The translations under genes and the position numbers were made by a program. The notes under the pieces were generated by a model. The model saw only the letters and a list, made by a program, of their open reading frames with translations. It did no database searches and had not been told where the DNA came from. A stretch of 64,000 bases of DNA from Candidatus Peregrinibacteria bacterium (lineage in GTDB: Bacteria; Patescibacteriota; Gracilibacteria; UBA1369; LOWO2-01-FULL-3), in the NCBI GenBank assembly GCA_026395515.1, contig JAPLYN010000001.1, positions 1 through 64,000 of the forward strand. The letters are read 5' to 3'. Below, one piece after another: positions 51,492 to 59,708 of the stretch (positions are counted from its first letter, which is position 1; every line of letters begins with the position of its first letter).

Positions 51492-52232
51492 CTAGAAGGC
51501 ATGTGGTTCTGGGCCAAAATAAACGTCTTCAAAGTTACTTTTATAATCCATTAAAGAACGTATGGATCTGTGGTGATTTTCAAACATTTCTAAAAAAATT
51601 TCTGAAGAAGTTACCGCAAATGGACTTTTTTGTTTATCTTCAAAATTTGTTTTCTTTATGAAATCATAAATTAGAGCATGGATTGCTTTGATTAATTTCC
51701 GAGATAATTGAACAGTTTCGTCCAACTTTTTTAGGGTGAAATATTTATCCATAAAAGGTTCCGGTCCAATATTCCCAGAGACTAGTTCGTCTCGATGAAA
51801 AAGTGCGCTTCTTATTTCATAAAGCGGATAATAATAATTGTCGTATAAACACTTATTATAATCTTCATCCAATTCACAGCCAATTGCCTTAAAAAAAGTA
51901 CATACTTGAGAATTTTCCCATTTGTCAACCCTCAGTAGTTGATTATAAGAAGCCGTTGTATACCAGCTTTCAAGCAAATCCTCTCCATCGAGGGGTAAAT
52001 TTTTTCTACTAGCCTTTTCGGTCGATATAATTTGAAGATATCTTCCTTTACCCGATAGACGTTTCAGTAAATCAGGAAAAAGCCCTGACAAATATGTTTC
52101 AGTCGTAAGAATTAGAAAGACGTATGAAAGAATGTAATTTGTAGAGTTGGGATTATTCTTTAATTCACTAATTACCTTGTGCCATTGGTTACAGTACACA
52201 CTTGATATCGATATCTTTTTTGCTTCACTCAT
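51492..52232 (-). CDS. HEPN-like protein 1 (RX4H)
   Basis: Start at ATG 52232 (the longer TTG frame adds three residues). A helical 246-aa protein with a RX4H motif (R141-SALF-H146 in IRSALFHRDEL), characteristic of HEPN RNases, and an earlier helical N-half. No HEPN subfamily is recognised and the rest of the HEPN helical bundle is inferred. It lies next to another HEPN-like protein, and just beyond its stop is a 13-bp hairpin (51486-51515). Possibly an abortive-infection ribonuclease. Confidence 0.55.
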   Translation of the reverse strand: MSEAKKISISSVYCNQWHKVISELKNNPNSTNYILSYVFLILTTETYLSGLFPDLLKRLSGKGRYLQIISTEKASRKNLPLDGEDLLESWYTTASYNQLLRVDKWENSQVCTFFKAIGCELDEDYNKCLYDNYYYPLYEIRSALFHRDELVSGNIGPEPFMDKYFTLKKLDETVQLSRKLIKAIHALIYDFIKKTNFEDKQKSPFAVTSSEIFLEMFENHHRSIRSLMDYKSNFEDVYFGPEPHAF

Positions 52233-52303
52233 CGTAGTCAAAATATTTAAGTTGTATTTTTAGAAAATAAGATTCTAGCCATTCAGGCTGATGGTAGCCA
52301 GAA

Positions 52304-53635
52304 TTAACTCACCGTTGAAGTATTCAGCTTAATTTTAAGTAAAATCATTACATTCTTGATCGACTCCATAACCAATCCAAGAACTCTATCATCCCTTTTA
52401 ATAAAGCCCTTGTGAGCATAATCACATCTCAACGCATATAAACGATTAAACCATTCGAGAAGATCTGATCTTAAAGCATTTATACCACCAACTATATATT
52501 TTTTATTATCAGATCTGACATTCTCCGGCATAAATAAATGTTCAAGACAACAATATATCAAAAGAACTTTAGCCCCCAAGTCCGGTATTTGTGTGGAGGA
52601 ACTTAAGATATCTAATGTTGGAGCTACTTGAGTTAAATAGCGACTGTCCCAAGGATTTTTCAGTAAATCCAATATTTGTTTATACTCAATCAAGAAGGCT
52701 TCAATCCCATCATATGTTCTAGTATCTAGCCAAATTTTTGAAATTCCTCTGTACCCAAATGAACGCCATAAACATCCATCTGGAATTTTTGACCATGGCT
52801 CCTTTTTGTCTTCTTCCCAACAAAAACAGCCAATCGAATGTGTTCCTAAAAATACAGGAGAGGTTGGGGCTACTATTTCTACACCGCTACTTCCAAAATC
52901 TATTTGTCCAGGCTTAAGGAATCCTGCAATTTTCAGGAGACATAAAAATGTTCTTAGCCATGCTGATGCATACGCATAACAATAGAAATTGGATCCAAAA
53001 GATGTGAACCCAATAGAAGGGTAGCAGAAAAATCTTTTAGCATCTTCTAATCTGTATTTTTTAAAACCTGGCTCGAATTTCTTATAGTTTTTCACCAACT
53101 GTTTTTTATCAAAATAAGCAACAAAGGGAAAATTTAATTTTTGAAATATTCGATTAAAGAACTCTTGATGGTTTGATTTATAATCATGAAAAGAATTGAT
53201 TTGAACCATCAGGGTTTTCTCATTTTGAAAAGTTTCCAGCCTGTCTAAATACTCGTTGATTAACTCGTCTAAAGAAAGATTTTTTTTACTCCAAGGTATG
53301 GCAAAGTCATTTTCATCTACATGGGAAATGCTTCCGCCTATTCTCTGTCGATATTCCTCTTCATTTTTAACTACAAAAAACATTTTGCATTTGAATAACA
53401 CATGCATAATATCAGTTGGAATAATGGTTAAATCTTTTTCTTTAAATAATTCAAATTCCGAAAATAACATCGGAGTAACAAACCTTGTTTTGTAATATTT
53501 ATCTTGCCCATACTCATCCTTTAGAGGCATTTTCAAAGCTAGAGAAACTTCATTATTGGTTTCTTTATCAAGTTTGTTATAGGCTCCCTCTCCAATTAAA
53601 TCTTTTATTTTTTGTTGAAAAGTCATTTTTTCCAT
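52304..53635 (-). CDS. HEPN-like protein 2 (Apea-like RX4H)
   Basis: A 443-aa protein with a long N-terminal region of unknown fold and a C-terminal HEPN-type ending: WFNRLYALRCDYAHKGF, in which R403-x4-H408 is the RX4H motif as in Apea-like HEPN domains of phage-defence proteins. It lies 68 bp upstream of the HEPN-like protein 1 gene and is read in the same direction. Two adjacent HEPN-like genes may form one defence module. Confidence 0.6.
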   Translation of the reverse strand: MEKMTFQQKIKDLIGEGAYNKLDKETNNEVSLALKMPLKDEYGQDKYYKTRFVTPMLFSEFELFKEKDLTIIPTDIMHVLFKCKMFFVVKNEEEYRQRIGGSISHVDENDFAIPWSKKNLSLDELINEYLDRLETFQNEKTLMVQINSFHDYKSNHQEFFNRIFQKLNFPFVAYFDKKQLVKNYKKFEPGFKKYRLEDAKRFFCYPSIGFTSFGSNFYCYAYASAWLRTFLCLLKIAGFLKPGQIDFGSSGVEIVAPTSPVFLGTHSIGCFCWEEDKKEPWSKIPDGCLWRSFGYRGISKIWLDTRTYDGIEAFLIEYKQILDLLKNPWDSRYLTQVAPTLDILSSSTQIPDLGAKVLLIYCCLEHLFMPENVRSDNKKYIVGGINALRSDLLEWFNRLYALRCDYAHKGFIKRDDRVLGLVMESIKNVMILLKIKLNTSTVS

Positions 53636-53651
53636 AAATATCTAATAGTAT

Positions 53652-54539
53652 TCACCCCAACGGATGCTTCAATATCTGCGTCTGCAACATTCTTACACTG
53701 GCAGACAAATAGATTGTAGTAGTCTTTATATCGCTGTGTCCAAGCATTTTCTGCAAACTAAAAAGGTCACAACCACCCTCAAGCATCAAAGTCGCAAAAG
53801 TATGCCTCAACTTATGGCAGGAAAAATTGATCTTAGCATTCTTCTGCATATAGGCAACCACTCGCTTCAAACCATTGTAAGTATAAGGCCCATCACCACG
53901 CAAAGTCGTAAAGAAAAATTCAGACCCTTTATCTAGCCTCTTACGATCTCCCAAATACTCCACCAAATAGGTTCTCAATTTAGCCCCCATCGGAACAATT
54001 CTATCCTTCCCACCCTTCCCTTCAAACACATTGATCACCATATTCTCCATATCCACGTGGTGTAATTTTAGGCCCAGAACCTCTTTACACCTCAAGCCCG
54101 CATAAATCATCACTGCAAAAATTGCACGATTCCTATAGCGTTCAAAACGATAAGGACAACGCATGTTAAAAGCATACTCAATCACTCTCAAAGCTTCCTG
54201 ACTGGTAATTCTTTTCGGCAACTTCATCGATAACTTCGGCTTATCAATAGCCACAATCGGATTCTCCGCCATATATCCGCGACCGACACACCACTTCAAA
54301 TAAGCCTTCAATCCTTTGTAGTTATGCAAAAAAGTATCCGCACCCCACGTCCCATTCAACCGCCTTTCATACAAATAATTTCTCAAAACTTCCGTCGTGA
54401 TTTCATCCAATGCAACTACATCAACGCGCTTCAAAAAAGCCTTCATACAATCGCGATACCATTTCACCGTAGCAGGGGAGTAATTCCGTATCAAAAGACA
54501 CTCCTGACAAAACTGACCGTGAAGGTCTAAAATATTCAT
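53652..54539 (-). CDS. Tyrosine integrase of the element (adjacent to att)
   Basis: Start at ATG 54539 (MNILDLHGQF, matching the start of integrase 1); the longer frame runs toward the tRNA. Catalytic residues: Arg in AGLRCKEV, HKLRHTF, and GHSDIKTTTIY with nucleophile Tyr. A 295-aa protein, 35-40% similar in appearance to integrase 1. Its position beside the tRNA-Lys marks it as the recombinase for this attachment site. Confidence 0.93.
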   Translation of the reverse strand: MNILDLHGQFCQECLLIRNYSPATVKWYRDCMKAFLKRVDVVALDEITTEVLRNYLYERRLNGTWGADTFLHNYKGLKAYLKWCVGRGYMAENPIVAIDKPKLSMKLPKRITSQEALRVIEYAFNMRCPYRFERYRNRAIFAVMIYAGLRCKEVLGLKLHHVDMENMVINVFEGKGGKDRIVPMGAKLRTYLVEYLGDRKRLDKGSEFFFTTLRGDGPYTYNGLKRVVAYMQKNAKINFSCHKLRHTFATLMLEGGCDLFSLQKMLGHSDIKTTTIYLSASVRMLQTQILKHPLG

Positions 54540-54623
54540 TTTCATATAGCCGATAACCATCAGCCTATAGCTATATGTCGTGGGCTCACACACCAAAGTT
54601 GATTTTTCCGCTTAGGGAAGATC

Positions 54624-54672
54624 AAATGGTGGGTCGGGCGGGAATCGAACCCGCGACCATCAGCTTAAAAGG
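54624..54672. repeat. Right attachment repeat (inside tRNA-Lys)
   Basis: The 49-bp sequence repeated at 41674-41722. Here it is part of the intact tRNA-Lys, which is restored by the element's own attP copy. Confidence 0.92.
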
Positions 54673-54702
54673 CTGTTGCTCTACCGACTGAGCTACCGAC
54701 CC
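54627..54702 (-). tRNA. tRNA-Lys (TTT)
   Basis: 76 nt including encoded CCA. Acceptor GGGTCGG/CCGACCC, D-loop with GTCGGTAGAGC, anticodon loop CTTTTAA (TTT) and T-arm GCGGG-TTCGATT-CCCGC. Its 3' part is the attachment site of the mobile element. Confidence 0.97.
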
Positions 54703-54786
54703 ACGGTCAAAATTGCCACCACATTCTATTCAGACAGCACTTCAAAAGCAAGGTGAATTCGCCACAGACCAAAGCTGAAGCCTTTC

Positions 54787-55371
54787 CTACACCATGCTGC
54801 CTTCCTTCTTGTTGTAAATACTTTGCACCAAAAATGACAACGCCGGCACGAAGAACCAGAAGTAACTATTGCCCACTATCATCTTTATCATTTGTGACTG
54901 GCTGTAGATAGACCAGAGCGCTGTTCCAGTGGTTTGGGTATTTCCACCGCCCACGAATGGTACGCCGCTTACAAACACTAATATAACGCTAATAATGAGG
55001 CCTGCACTCATGAATGCATACATCACACTGATAATAAATCTAATTGGTCCTGATCTATCGCTTGTAGTTTGCACATAAAAAGCTCCTTTCACAGCCATTA
55101 AAATCACCATTACCACGAAAAATAATACTTTCATAAAAGCTACTGCTGCACTTTCAGTTCCCAAAGATGCAAATTTCAAAAGTTTCAAAAACATTTCTGA
55201 ACCACTAAAATATTTTCCAAAAATACTTCCACCGGCATCAGCCGCAAGAGCCGCCACGTAAGTTCCAAGTATTACTTTCAAAGTATTGTCACGACCAATA
55301 ATAAGGCTGTAAGCCAAAATAACCACAAAGAATACGATGATAAACAGGTCCCACGAAAGATGAATGTCCAT
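54787..55371 (-). CDS. Polytopic membrane protein of unknown function
   Basis: A 194-aa protein with about five hydrophobic segments (LFIIVFFVVILAYSLIIG; VAFMKVLFFVVMVILMAV; VMYAFMSAGLIISVILVF; FWFFVPALSFLV among them). No family recognised. It lies outside the element, to the right of the tRNA-Lys, with an array of palindromes in its upstream gap. Confidence 0.55.
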   Translation of the reverse strand: MDIHLSWDLFIIVFFVVILAYSLIIGRDNTLKVILGTYVAALAADAGGSIFGKYFSGSEMFLKLLKFASLGTESAAVAFMKVLFFVVMVILMAVKGAFYVQTTSDRSGPIRFIISVMYAFMSAGLIISVILVFVSGVPFVGGGNTQTTGTALWSIYSQSQMIKMIVGNSYFWFFVPALSFLVQSIYNKKEGSMV

Positions 55372-55507
55372 AAGAATTTTAGGAATGAATCACGCTATCA
55401 CGCCGAGGAGGCGTCGCGTCTCTACAAATCTAATACTAAGCAGACTTTTTTGCAAACTTCGCTCATAAAAACAAAGAGCATTTACCCAATATCTTTCCTA
55501 CTCGAAA

Positions 55508-55646
55508 TTTGTGTGTACATTGTGCATACAATATTGAAATGTTGGCTTAAAGCAGCTCTCGCTTTCGGATTGTGTGAACATTAGGCACACAAATTCAGGG
55601 GCTAAGGATATAGTAGATATATGTCGGTATGCACCAGATGCATCAA
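55508..55646. repeat. Palindrome array 1 (three copies, ~61-bp and 55-bp spacing)
   Basis: Three inverted repeats with the geometry GTRTGn-N7-GCAYnn: GTGTGT/GCATAC at 55511-55529, GTGTGA/GCACAC at 55572-55590, and GTATGC/GCATCA at 55627-55645. The same sites occur at 59187-59380. They lie in the 325-bp gap between the membrane protein and dnaJ, which otherwise holds nothing I recognise. Confidence 0.6.
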
Positions 55647-55696
55647 AAATCCTTACTCTACACTATCACCGTCGCCTCATCCGCCATAGTCCCTGC

Positions 55697-56830
55697 CTAC
55701 CACCAACCACCTTTTTTCACATCGATTCCACTCTCTTTTGCGAGTTCTATATATAATTCTTTTTCACGTTTGGATAATTTTTCCGGAATCTTTATTTTTA
55801 TCTTCACTAAATGATTTCCGCGCACAGATCCGCCCACTCTCACCACTCCTTTTTCGCTTAATTTAAATACTTTTCCATCTTGAGTTCCCGCAGGAATTCT
55901 AATTGTTTGCATGCCATCCAATATCATCACATCAATTTCACTTCCAAGCACCGCCTGCACCAAAGCCACCTCCACTTCACTGTGAATATCTGTGCCATCT
56001 CTCACGAATTTTTTGCTCGCTTCTACTGCTAAATTTATATACAAATCTCCACTTGAACCACCTCTTGCTCCGCCTTCACCTTTACCACTTACTCTGATTG
56101 TAGAGCCATTGTCTACACCTGCTGGAATTTTTACTTTCACTCTGTCTTTTACTCTTACACGCGTGGATCCATGACAAGTCGTACATTTTTTCTCGGCCAT
56201 TTTTCCTGAACCATTACATTCATCACACACATGCGCTGAACTCATTTGTCCTAAAATTGTATTTCTTACCGTGCGAATTTCTCCGCTACCATGACATTGT
56301 TTACATGTGATAATCGGAGTTCCTGGCTCTGCTCCATTGCCTTTGCAATGTCCACAAGTATCAGGCTTACTAATTTCCAATTCTTTTTCACAACCAAAAA
56401 CCGCATCTTCAAAACTAATTTTTATACTCGCTTCAATATCATTTCCACGCATCGCCCCACCGGATTTTCTGCTACTTCTGCTTGAACCGCTTTGACCGCC
56501 AAAAAAAGTTTCAAAAATATCTGCAAATCCTCCCTGATCTCCACCAAAATCAAATCCGCCAAAACCTTGTGCTCCTCCTCCAAATCCACCACCTCCGCCA
56601 CCACCTTGTCCACTTCCGGTAGAACCGAAAGTATCATATTGTTGACGCTTAGATTTATCAGACAAAACTTCGTAAGCTTGATTGATTTCTTTGAATTTTT
56701 CTTCTGCTTCTTTTTCTCCTTTATGTTTGTCTGGATGATATTTCAAAGCCTGCTTTCTGTAAGCATTTTTGATTTCTTGATCCGTAGCTCCTTTAGGTAT
56801 CCCCAGTGTTTCGTATAAATCTTTAGGCAT
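55697..56830 (-). CDS. dnaJ: Chaperone DnaJ
   Basis: Hsp40 co-chaperone. J domain with HPD (YHPDKHKG) at residues ~5-68, a Gly/Phe-rich linker, and a zinc-finger domain with four CxxCxGxG motifs ([32 protein letters not shown]), the last somewhat deviant, then the C-terminal substrate-binding part. 377 aa is standard. No dnaK or grpE is near. A CIRCE element precedes it. Confidence 0.96.
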   Translation of the reverse strand: MPKDLYETLGIPKGATDQEIKNAYRKQALKYHPDKHKGEKEAEEKFKEINQAYEVLSDKSKRQQYDTFGSTGSGQGGGGGGGFGGGAQGFGGFDFGGDQGGFADIFETFFGGQSGSSRSSRKSGGAMRGNDIEASIKISFEDAVFGCEKELEISKPDTCGHCKGNGAEPGTPIITCKQCHGSGEIRTVRNTILGQMSSAHVCDECNGSGKMAEKKCTTCHGSTRVRVKDRVKVKIPAGVDNGSTIRVSGKGEGGARGGSSGDLYINLAVEASKKFVRDGTDIHSEVEVALVQAVLGSEIDVMILDGMQTIRIPAGTQDGKVFKLSEKGVVRVGGSVRGNHLVKIKIKIPEKLSKREKELYIELAKESGIDVKKGGWW

Positions 56831-56885
56831 AATTTTTTTTGAATCGTGATTACCTTCGCATTATAATTGGCACGCCAAAGCTTGT

Positions 56886-56912
56886 CTAGCACTCATGAGA
56901 GGTGAGTGCAAA
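56886..56912. promoter_or_regulatory. CIRCE element upstream of dnaJ
   Basis: CTAGCACTC, a 9-bp spacer and GAGTGCAAA match the HrcA operator TTAGCACTC-N9-GAGTGCTAA at 15 of 18 arm positions. It is 55 bp before the dnaJ start, so heat-shock repression by HrcA is expected. Confidence 0.85.
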
Positions 56913-56930
56913 TTAAGGTCAAATCGAACT

Positions 56931-57440
56931 TTACACATTTACGAAAACAATTTTCGCCCCAATAGCTTTTTTGTAGAAAACTACAGAATGGGCACTTTTT
57001 CTTGATAGGAAAAATACTCTATCCAAACCGCCCCAGCTCATAAACCATCCAGCCGGTTCCAAAATCACTCTAAATAGAGACATCATTTTATTGCTTTCTT
57101 GCCAGGATAAAAACCAAGCCACACACATTATTCCCAAACCAATTAATGTTAGCCAAATTCCTGAATTTATTAATTCACGTTTTTCCTTTAATAAAAACTG
57201 ATCATGCTTTTTGAAATATTCATGCAGTCTTTCTTTAATCATTTTTTCTAGTTCTGGATCTCTTTCCTTCGCAGGTAGAGAAAGAATAAGCTCAAAATCT
57301 TCAAGAGAAACTTCTCTTACCGCATTTTTTAATTCATGCAAAAAATCATCGGAAAGTCCGCGCTCCGAATAAGGTCTCGGATCAAAATCCGAAAACAAAT
57401 CTTGATAACTATCTAAGGTGAGTTGTACGACATTATTCAT
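56931..57440 (-). CDS. Membrane protein of unknown function
   Basis: A 169-aa protein: an acidic, helical N-terminal half (LKNAVREVSLEDFELILSL; PELEKMIKERLHEYFKKH) and two hydrophobic helices at residues ~92-110 and ~125-140. The N-terminus is likely cytosolic. No family recognised. Confidence 0.6.
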   Translation of the reverse strand: MNNVVQLTLDSYQDLFSDFDPRPYSERGLSDDFLHELKNAVREVSLEDFELILSLPAKERDPELEKMIKERLHEYFKKHDQFLLKEKRELINSGIWLTLIGLGIMCVAWFLSWQESNKMMSLFRVILEPAGWFMSWGGLDRVFFLSRKSAHSVVFYKKAIGAKIVFVNV

Positions 57441-57550
57441 GCGACCAATTTAGCACTCTTTTTATTGCAGGCCAAATTTAGGCAGAATTTAATCTGTTTT
57501 ATCTATCGCTTGCCTCCATGGCGGTCCTCCGCTAAAATCTCACCGTTCAT

Positions 57551-57625
57551 GGCGCCATCGTCTAATGGTTAGGACAGCGGCTTCTCAAGCCGTCAATAGG
57601 GGTTCGATTCCCCTTGGCGCTACCA
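57551..57625 (+). tRNA. tRNA-Glu (CTC)
   Basis: 75 nt with encoded CCA. Acceptor GGCGCCA/TGGCGCT, anticodon stem GCGGC/GCCGT with loop TTCTCAA (anticodon CTC), and T-arm AGGGG-TTCGATT-CCCCT. The CTC anticodon is the less usual of the two glutamate isoacceptors. Confidence 0.93.
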
Positions 57626-57626
57626 A

Positions 57627-57932
57627 TTACAAATTATATATGTCTTTTAAGCGTGGGCCTTGTATTGGTGTGCCAACCCTCCTTGTTCTCCATTCTTTTC
57701 TGAACTCCGCTTTGCCCCAAGATTGCTTATATAGCCAGCGTGAAAAAAGCTTACACAGGTCATCATCGCCTATATAAAAGCCTACACCATTCTGAGAGAC
57801 GAAAGCTTTCAGAAATACTTTTATTAGCGAACTCAACCCAATGCCAAACTGCCCATAACATTTATCTTGAGCCATTTCATAAAGATCTGAATTCATAACG
57901 ATAGTTAATTTTTTTTGTGATGGTTTTTCCAT
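57627..57932 (-). CDS. Ribbon-helix-helix-like small protein
   Basis: With the ATG at 57932 it is a 101-aa protein with an N-terminal KLTIVMNSDLYEMAQDKC, a beta strand followed by helices as in ribbon-helix-helix regulators and antitoxins. The remainder (SSLIKVFLKAFVSQNG; LYKQSWGKAEFRKEW) is unassigned. A longer frame to 58094 exists but would encode the 43-bp palindrome, so I prefer the shorter start. Its stop is 2 bp from the tRNA-Glu, on the opposite strand. Confidence 0.55.
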   Translation of the reverse strand: MEKPSQKKLTIVMNSDLYEMAQDKCYGQFGIGLSSLIKVFLKAFVSQNGVGFYIGDDDLCKLFSRWLYKQSWGKAEFRKEWRTRRVGTPIQGPRLKDIYNL

Positions 57933-58010
57933 AAATTTATATTTGGTTAATTTTATTCGATCACTTTCTTTTAAGCATAGGCCTCTTCCCTCTCCTTTCC
58001 TCCGGCCACT

Positions 58011-58053
58011 CCATGTAAAAAATGATGGCAAATTGACGGCAAAATTTACATGG
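58011..58053. repeat. 43-bp palindromic element, copy A
   Basis: Starts CCATGTA and ends TACATGG with AAATTGACGGC inside; the same length and ends as copy B at 61907-61949. Present upstream of the RHH-like gene. Confidence 0.75.
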
Positions 58054-58153
58054 TCCTCAGGGTATGTATATGTCCCAAGAACACGGTCATTCATCTGTTT
58101 TTCAACTTCTCGCCGCCATCATTTTTACTTATCACTCTGTGCTCGCATCTCGC

Positions 58154-58209
58154 ACCCTACCACCCAAACATTAAATTTTCTTAAAATTTTTCTAAATTAA
58201 TTCTAAATT
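58154..58209 (-). promoter_or_regulatory. Phased-TTTA promoter, copy f (RHH-like gene)
   Basis: Full set of four TTTA repeats, TTTG and extended -10 TGG-TAGGGT (58159-58154) on the minus strand, reading toward 57932. Confidence 0.65.
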
Positions 58210-58243
58210 CCTCCCCACGCCTCGGCGCCGACTTCACCTCTAT

Positions 58244-58272
58244 TTGCAAAAAATCTTTCAATCTGGCACAAT
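58244..58272 (+). promoter_or_regulatory. Promoter of the MscS-type gene
   Basis: TTGCAA, 17 bp, CACAAT. A GC-rich hairpin (CCCCGCT/AGCGGGG) lies between it and the ATG at 58343. Confidence 0.5.
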
Positions 58273-58342
58273 CCTAATCAATAAAGGTCCTCCTCGGGCC
58301 TAAACCCCGCTCAGCGGGGAAATATATTTTAACCCCGTTCCT

Positions 58343-59017
58343 ATGCAGTATTTCGAAACCTGGAAACAGGCTGTAACCGCTTCTTTGCAAGGTCTCTTGC
58401 TCAAAGTTACAGACTTTCTTCCAAATTTCATCGCAGCTCTTTTGGTGCTGATTATCGGCGTTATCGTAGCTGCAAGTCTAGCTAAGCTCATTAAAAAACT
58501 CGTTGAGCTTACACGTGTTGATAAACTTTTGGACAAGCTTGGAGTGAACGATGCGTTCAAGGCTTTCGGAAAAATCAGTGTTGGTGGAATTATTGGTTGG
58601 TTAGTAAAGTGGTTCCTTATCGTTGTAGTTTTGATGGCAGTTGCAGATATTCTTCAAATGTCACAAATCAATGAATTCTTGAAACAAGTTGCTGGATTCT
58701 TACCAAACGTAGTAATCGCAGTAGTAGTAATGATGATTGGTTTCGTTGGCGGAAATTTCGTTTACGAGATTGTTTATCGTTCTGTTAAAGCTACAAAAAT
58801 GCATTCGCCACGTTTCTTAGCAAATATTGCTAAGTGGTCAATTATTATTTTTGCTTTGATGGCAAGTTTGATTCAATTGAGCATCGCTGCTGCACTTGTA
58901 CAAACTCTATTCACAGGTTTCATCGCTATGATGGCTATCGCTGGAGGCATTGCTTTCGGTTTAGGTGGAAAAGAGAAGGCAAGCGATTGGTTGGACAGTT
59001 TAGAGAAGAAACTTTAA
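58343..59017 (+). CDS. Mechanosensitive-channel-type TM-helix protein
   Basis: A 224-aa membrane protein with three to five hydrophobic helices; the repeats FLPNFIAALLVLIIGVIVAA and FLPNVVIAVVVMMIGFVGGN (each shortened in quoting) are the 'conserved TM helix' unit of the MscS/YnaI-like family, and the end FGLGGKEKASDWLDSL is also typical. It lacks the cytosolic vestibule of full MscS. It probably forms a pressure-sensing or small-ion pore. Confidence 0.8.
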   Translation: MQYFETWKQAVTASLQGLLLKVTDFLPNFIAALLVLIIGVIVAASLAKLIKKLVELTRVDKLLDKLGVNDAFKAFGKISVGGIIGWLVKWFLIVVVLMAVADILQMSQINEFLKQVAGFLPNVVIAVVVMMIGFVGGNFVYEIVYRSVKATKMHSPRFLANIAKWSIIIFALMASLIQLSIAAALVQTLFTGFIAMMAIAGGIAFGLGGKEKASDWLDSLEKKL

Positions 59018-59070
59018 TAGTTTAGCGATGGATCACGCTGTGATCCGACTCGCTTCAAAATCTCAAATTT

Positions 59071-59099
59071 AAAAGGCCCCGCATGTCGGGGTCTTTTTT
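59071..59099 (+). terminator. Terminator of the MscS-type gene
   Basis: AAAGGCCCCG/CGGGGTCTTT stem followed by TTTTTTA. Confidence 0.85.
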
Positions 59100-59132
59100 A
59101 TGCGCGACTTTTGTGAACACTATCGTGCGCCG

Positions 59133-59177
59133 ATTTTAGAAAAAATTTAAGAAAATTTAATGTTTGTGTGAAATAGT
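59133..59177 (+). promoter_or_regulatory. Phased-TTTA promoter, copy g
   Basis: Plus-sense TTTAGAAA, TTTAAGAA, TTTAATG, then TTTG and TGA-AATAGT at 59172-59177. It reads into palindrome array 2 and the RelB/DinJ-like gene at 59453, about 275 bp away. Confidence 0.6.
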
Positions 59178-59186
59178 GATGAGTGT

Positions 59187-59380
59187 GCACACAAATCAGC
59201 GGAGTATTTATCCCATGTAATACGCTTGTAAAAATGTGTGCCAAACGTGCACACAAATGGGAGGAGTCCTTCACTGATCTCCCTACTCACAAAACGTATG
59301 CCTAACGTGCACACATTGTGCGAATATTCTCTTATGTAACCCAAAAACAGCACTATGTATGCACATCCGGCATACAAATT
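59187..59380. repeat. Palindrome array 2 (four copies at ~61 bp)
   Basis: Right half-sites GCAYAC at 59187, 59249, 59309 and 59370. Three copies are full: GTGTGC/GCACAC (59236-59254), GTATGC/GCACAC (59296-59314) and GTATGC/GCATAC (59357-59375), all with a 7-bp spacer. The last shows a compensated A-T pair change, as expected of a binding site or hairpin. The rest of the 435-bp gap holds copy g and no gene. Confidence 0.7.
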
Positions 59381-59452
59381 TGCAGGGGGACTATATACAG
59401 GGAATACTCTTCAGAATAGCACTCTTCACTAACAGCAAATAATAAAATCCAT

Positions 59453-59695
59453 ATGTCTCAAAATTCAAGAGTAGTAGTTCGTGTCGACGCTCAAACAAAA
59501 GCCGCAGTAGAAAAAATTCTCAAAAGAACTGGCATGAAAATGAGCGAAGCCATGAGAATTTATCTTCAAAAAATTATTATCACCAATGGTATGCCCTTCG
59601 AAATTCGCACACGCAAATTGAGTTATGATGATTTTTTGAAGCTTTCTCCAGATGAAATGTATAAATACATGGATACACTTACGGACAAAGACTAG
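59453..59695 (+). CDS. RelB/DinJ-type antitoxin, no partner visible
   Basis: An 80-aa protein with a ribbon-helix-helix N-terminus (VVVRVDAQTKAAVEKILKR; MKMSEAMRIYLQK) and ITNGMPFEIRTRKLSYDDF, the RelB/DinJ signature near 'NGxPF'. No RelE-type toxin follows; the next gene is a glycosyltransferase in the opposite direction. It lies behind palindrome array 2, so it is probably an orphan regulator. Confidence 0.82.
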   Translation: MSQNSRVVVRVDAQTKAAVEKILKRTGMKMSEAMRIYLQKIIITNGMPFEIRTRKLSYDDFLKLSPDEMYKYMDTLTDKD

Positions 59696-59708
59696 CCATC
59701 GCTCCACC

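Larger units (their letters stand above)
41674..54672. mobile_element. Integrative mobile element in tRNA-Lys (~13 kb)
   Basis: The element is bounded by the 49-bp tRNA-Lys repeat, with the integrase at 53652-54539 next to the reconstituted tRNA, as in genomic islands and integrative plasmids. It carries a primase-helicase, two related tyrosine recombinases, zinc-ribbon and DUF5659-like proteins, and accessory genes (TIR fusion, nuclease cluster, riboswitch gene, HEPN-like pair). No conjugation or capsid genes are seen, so it is probably mobilised by other means or replicates as a plasmid when excised. Confidence 0.85.

Noticed and set aside
55508-59380. Palindrome arrays as a CRISPR array
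   Set aside because: A 24-bp palindrome plus ~37-bp gap fits CRISPR geometry, but the repeats are too divergent, no cas genes are near, and the gaps share sequence flavour with each other.
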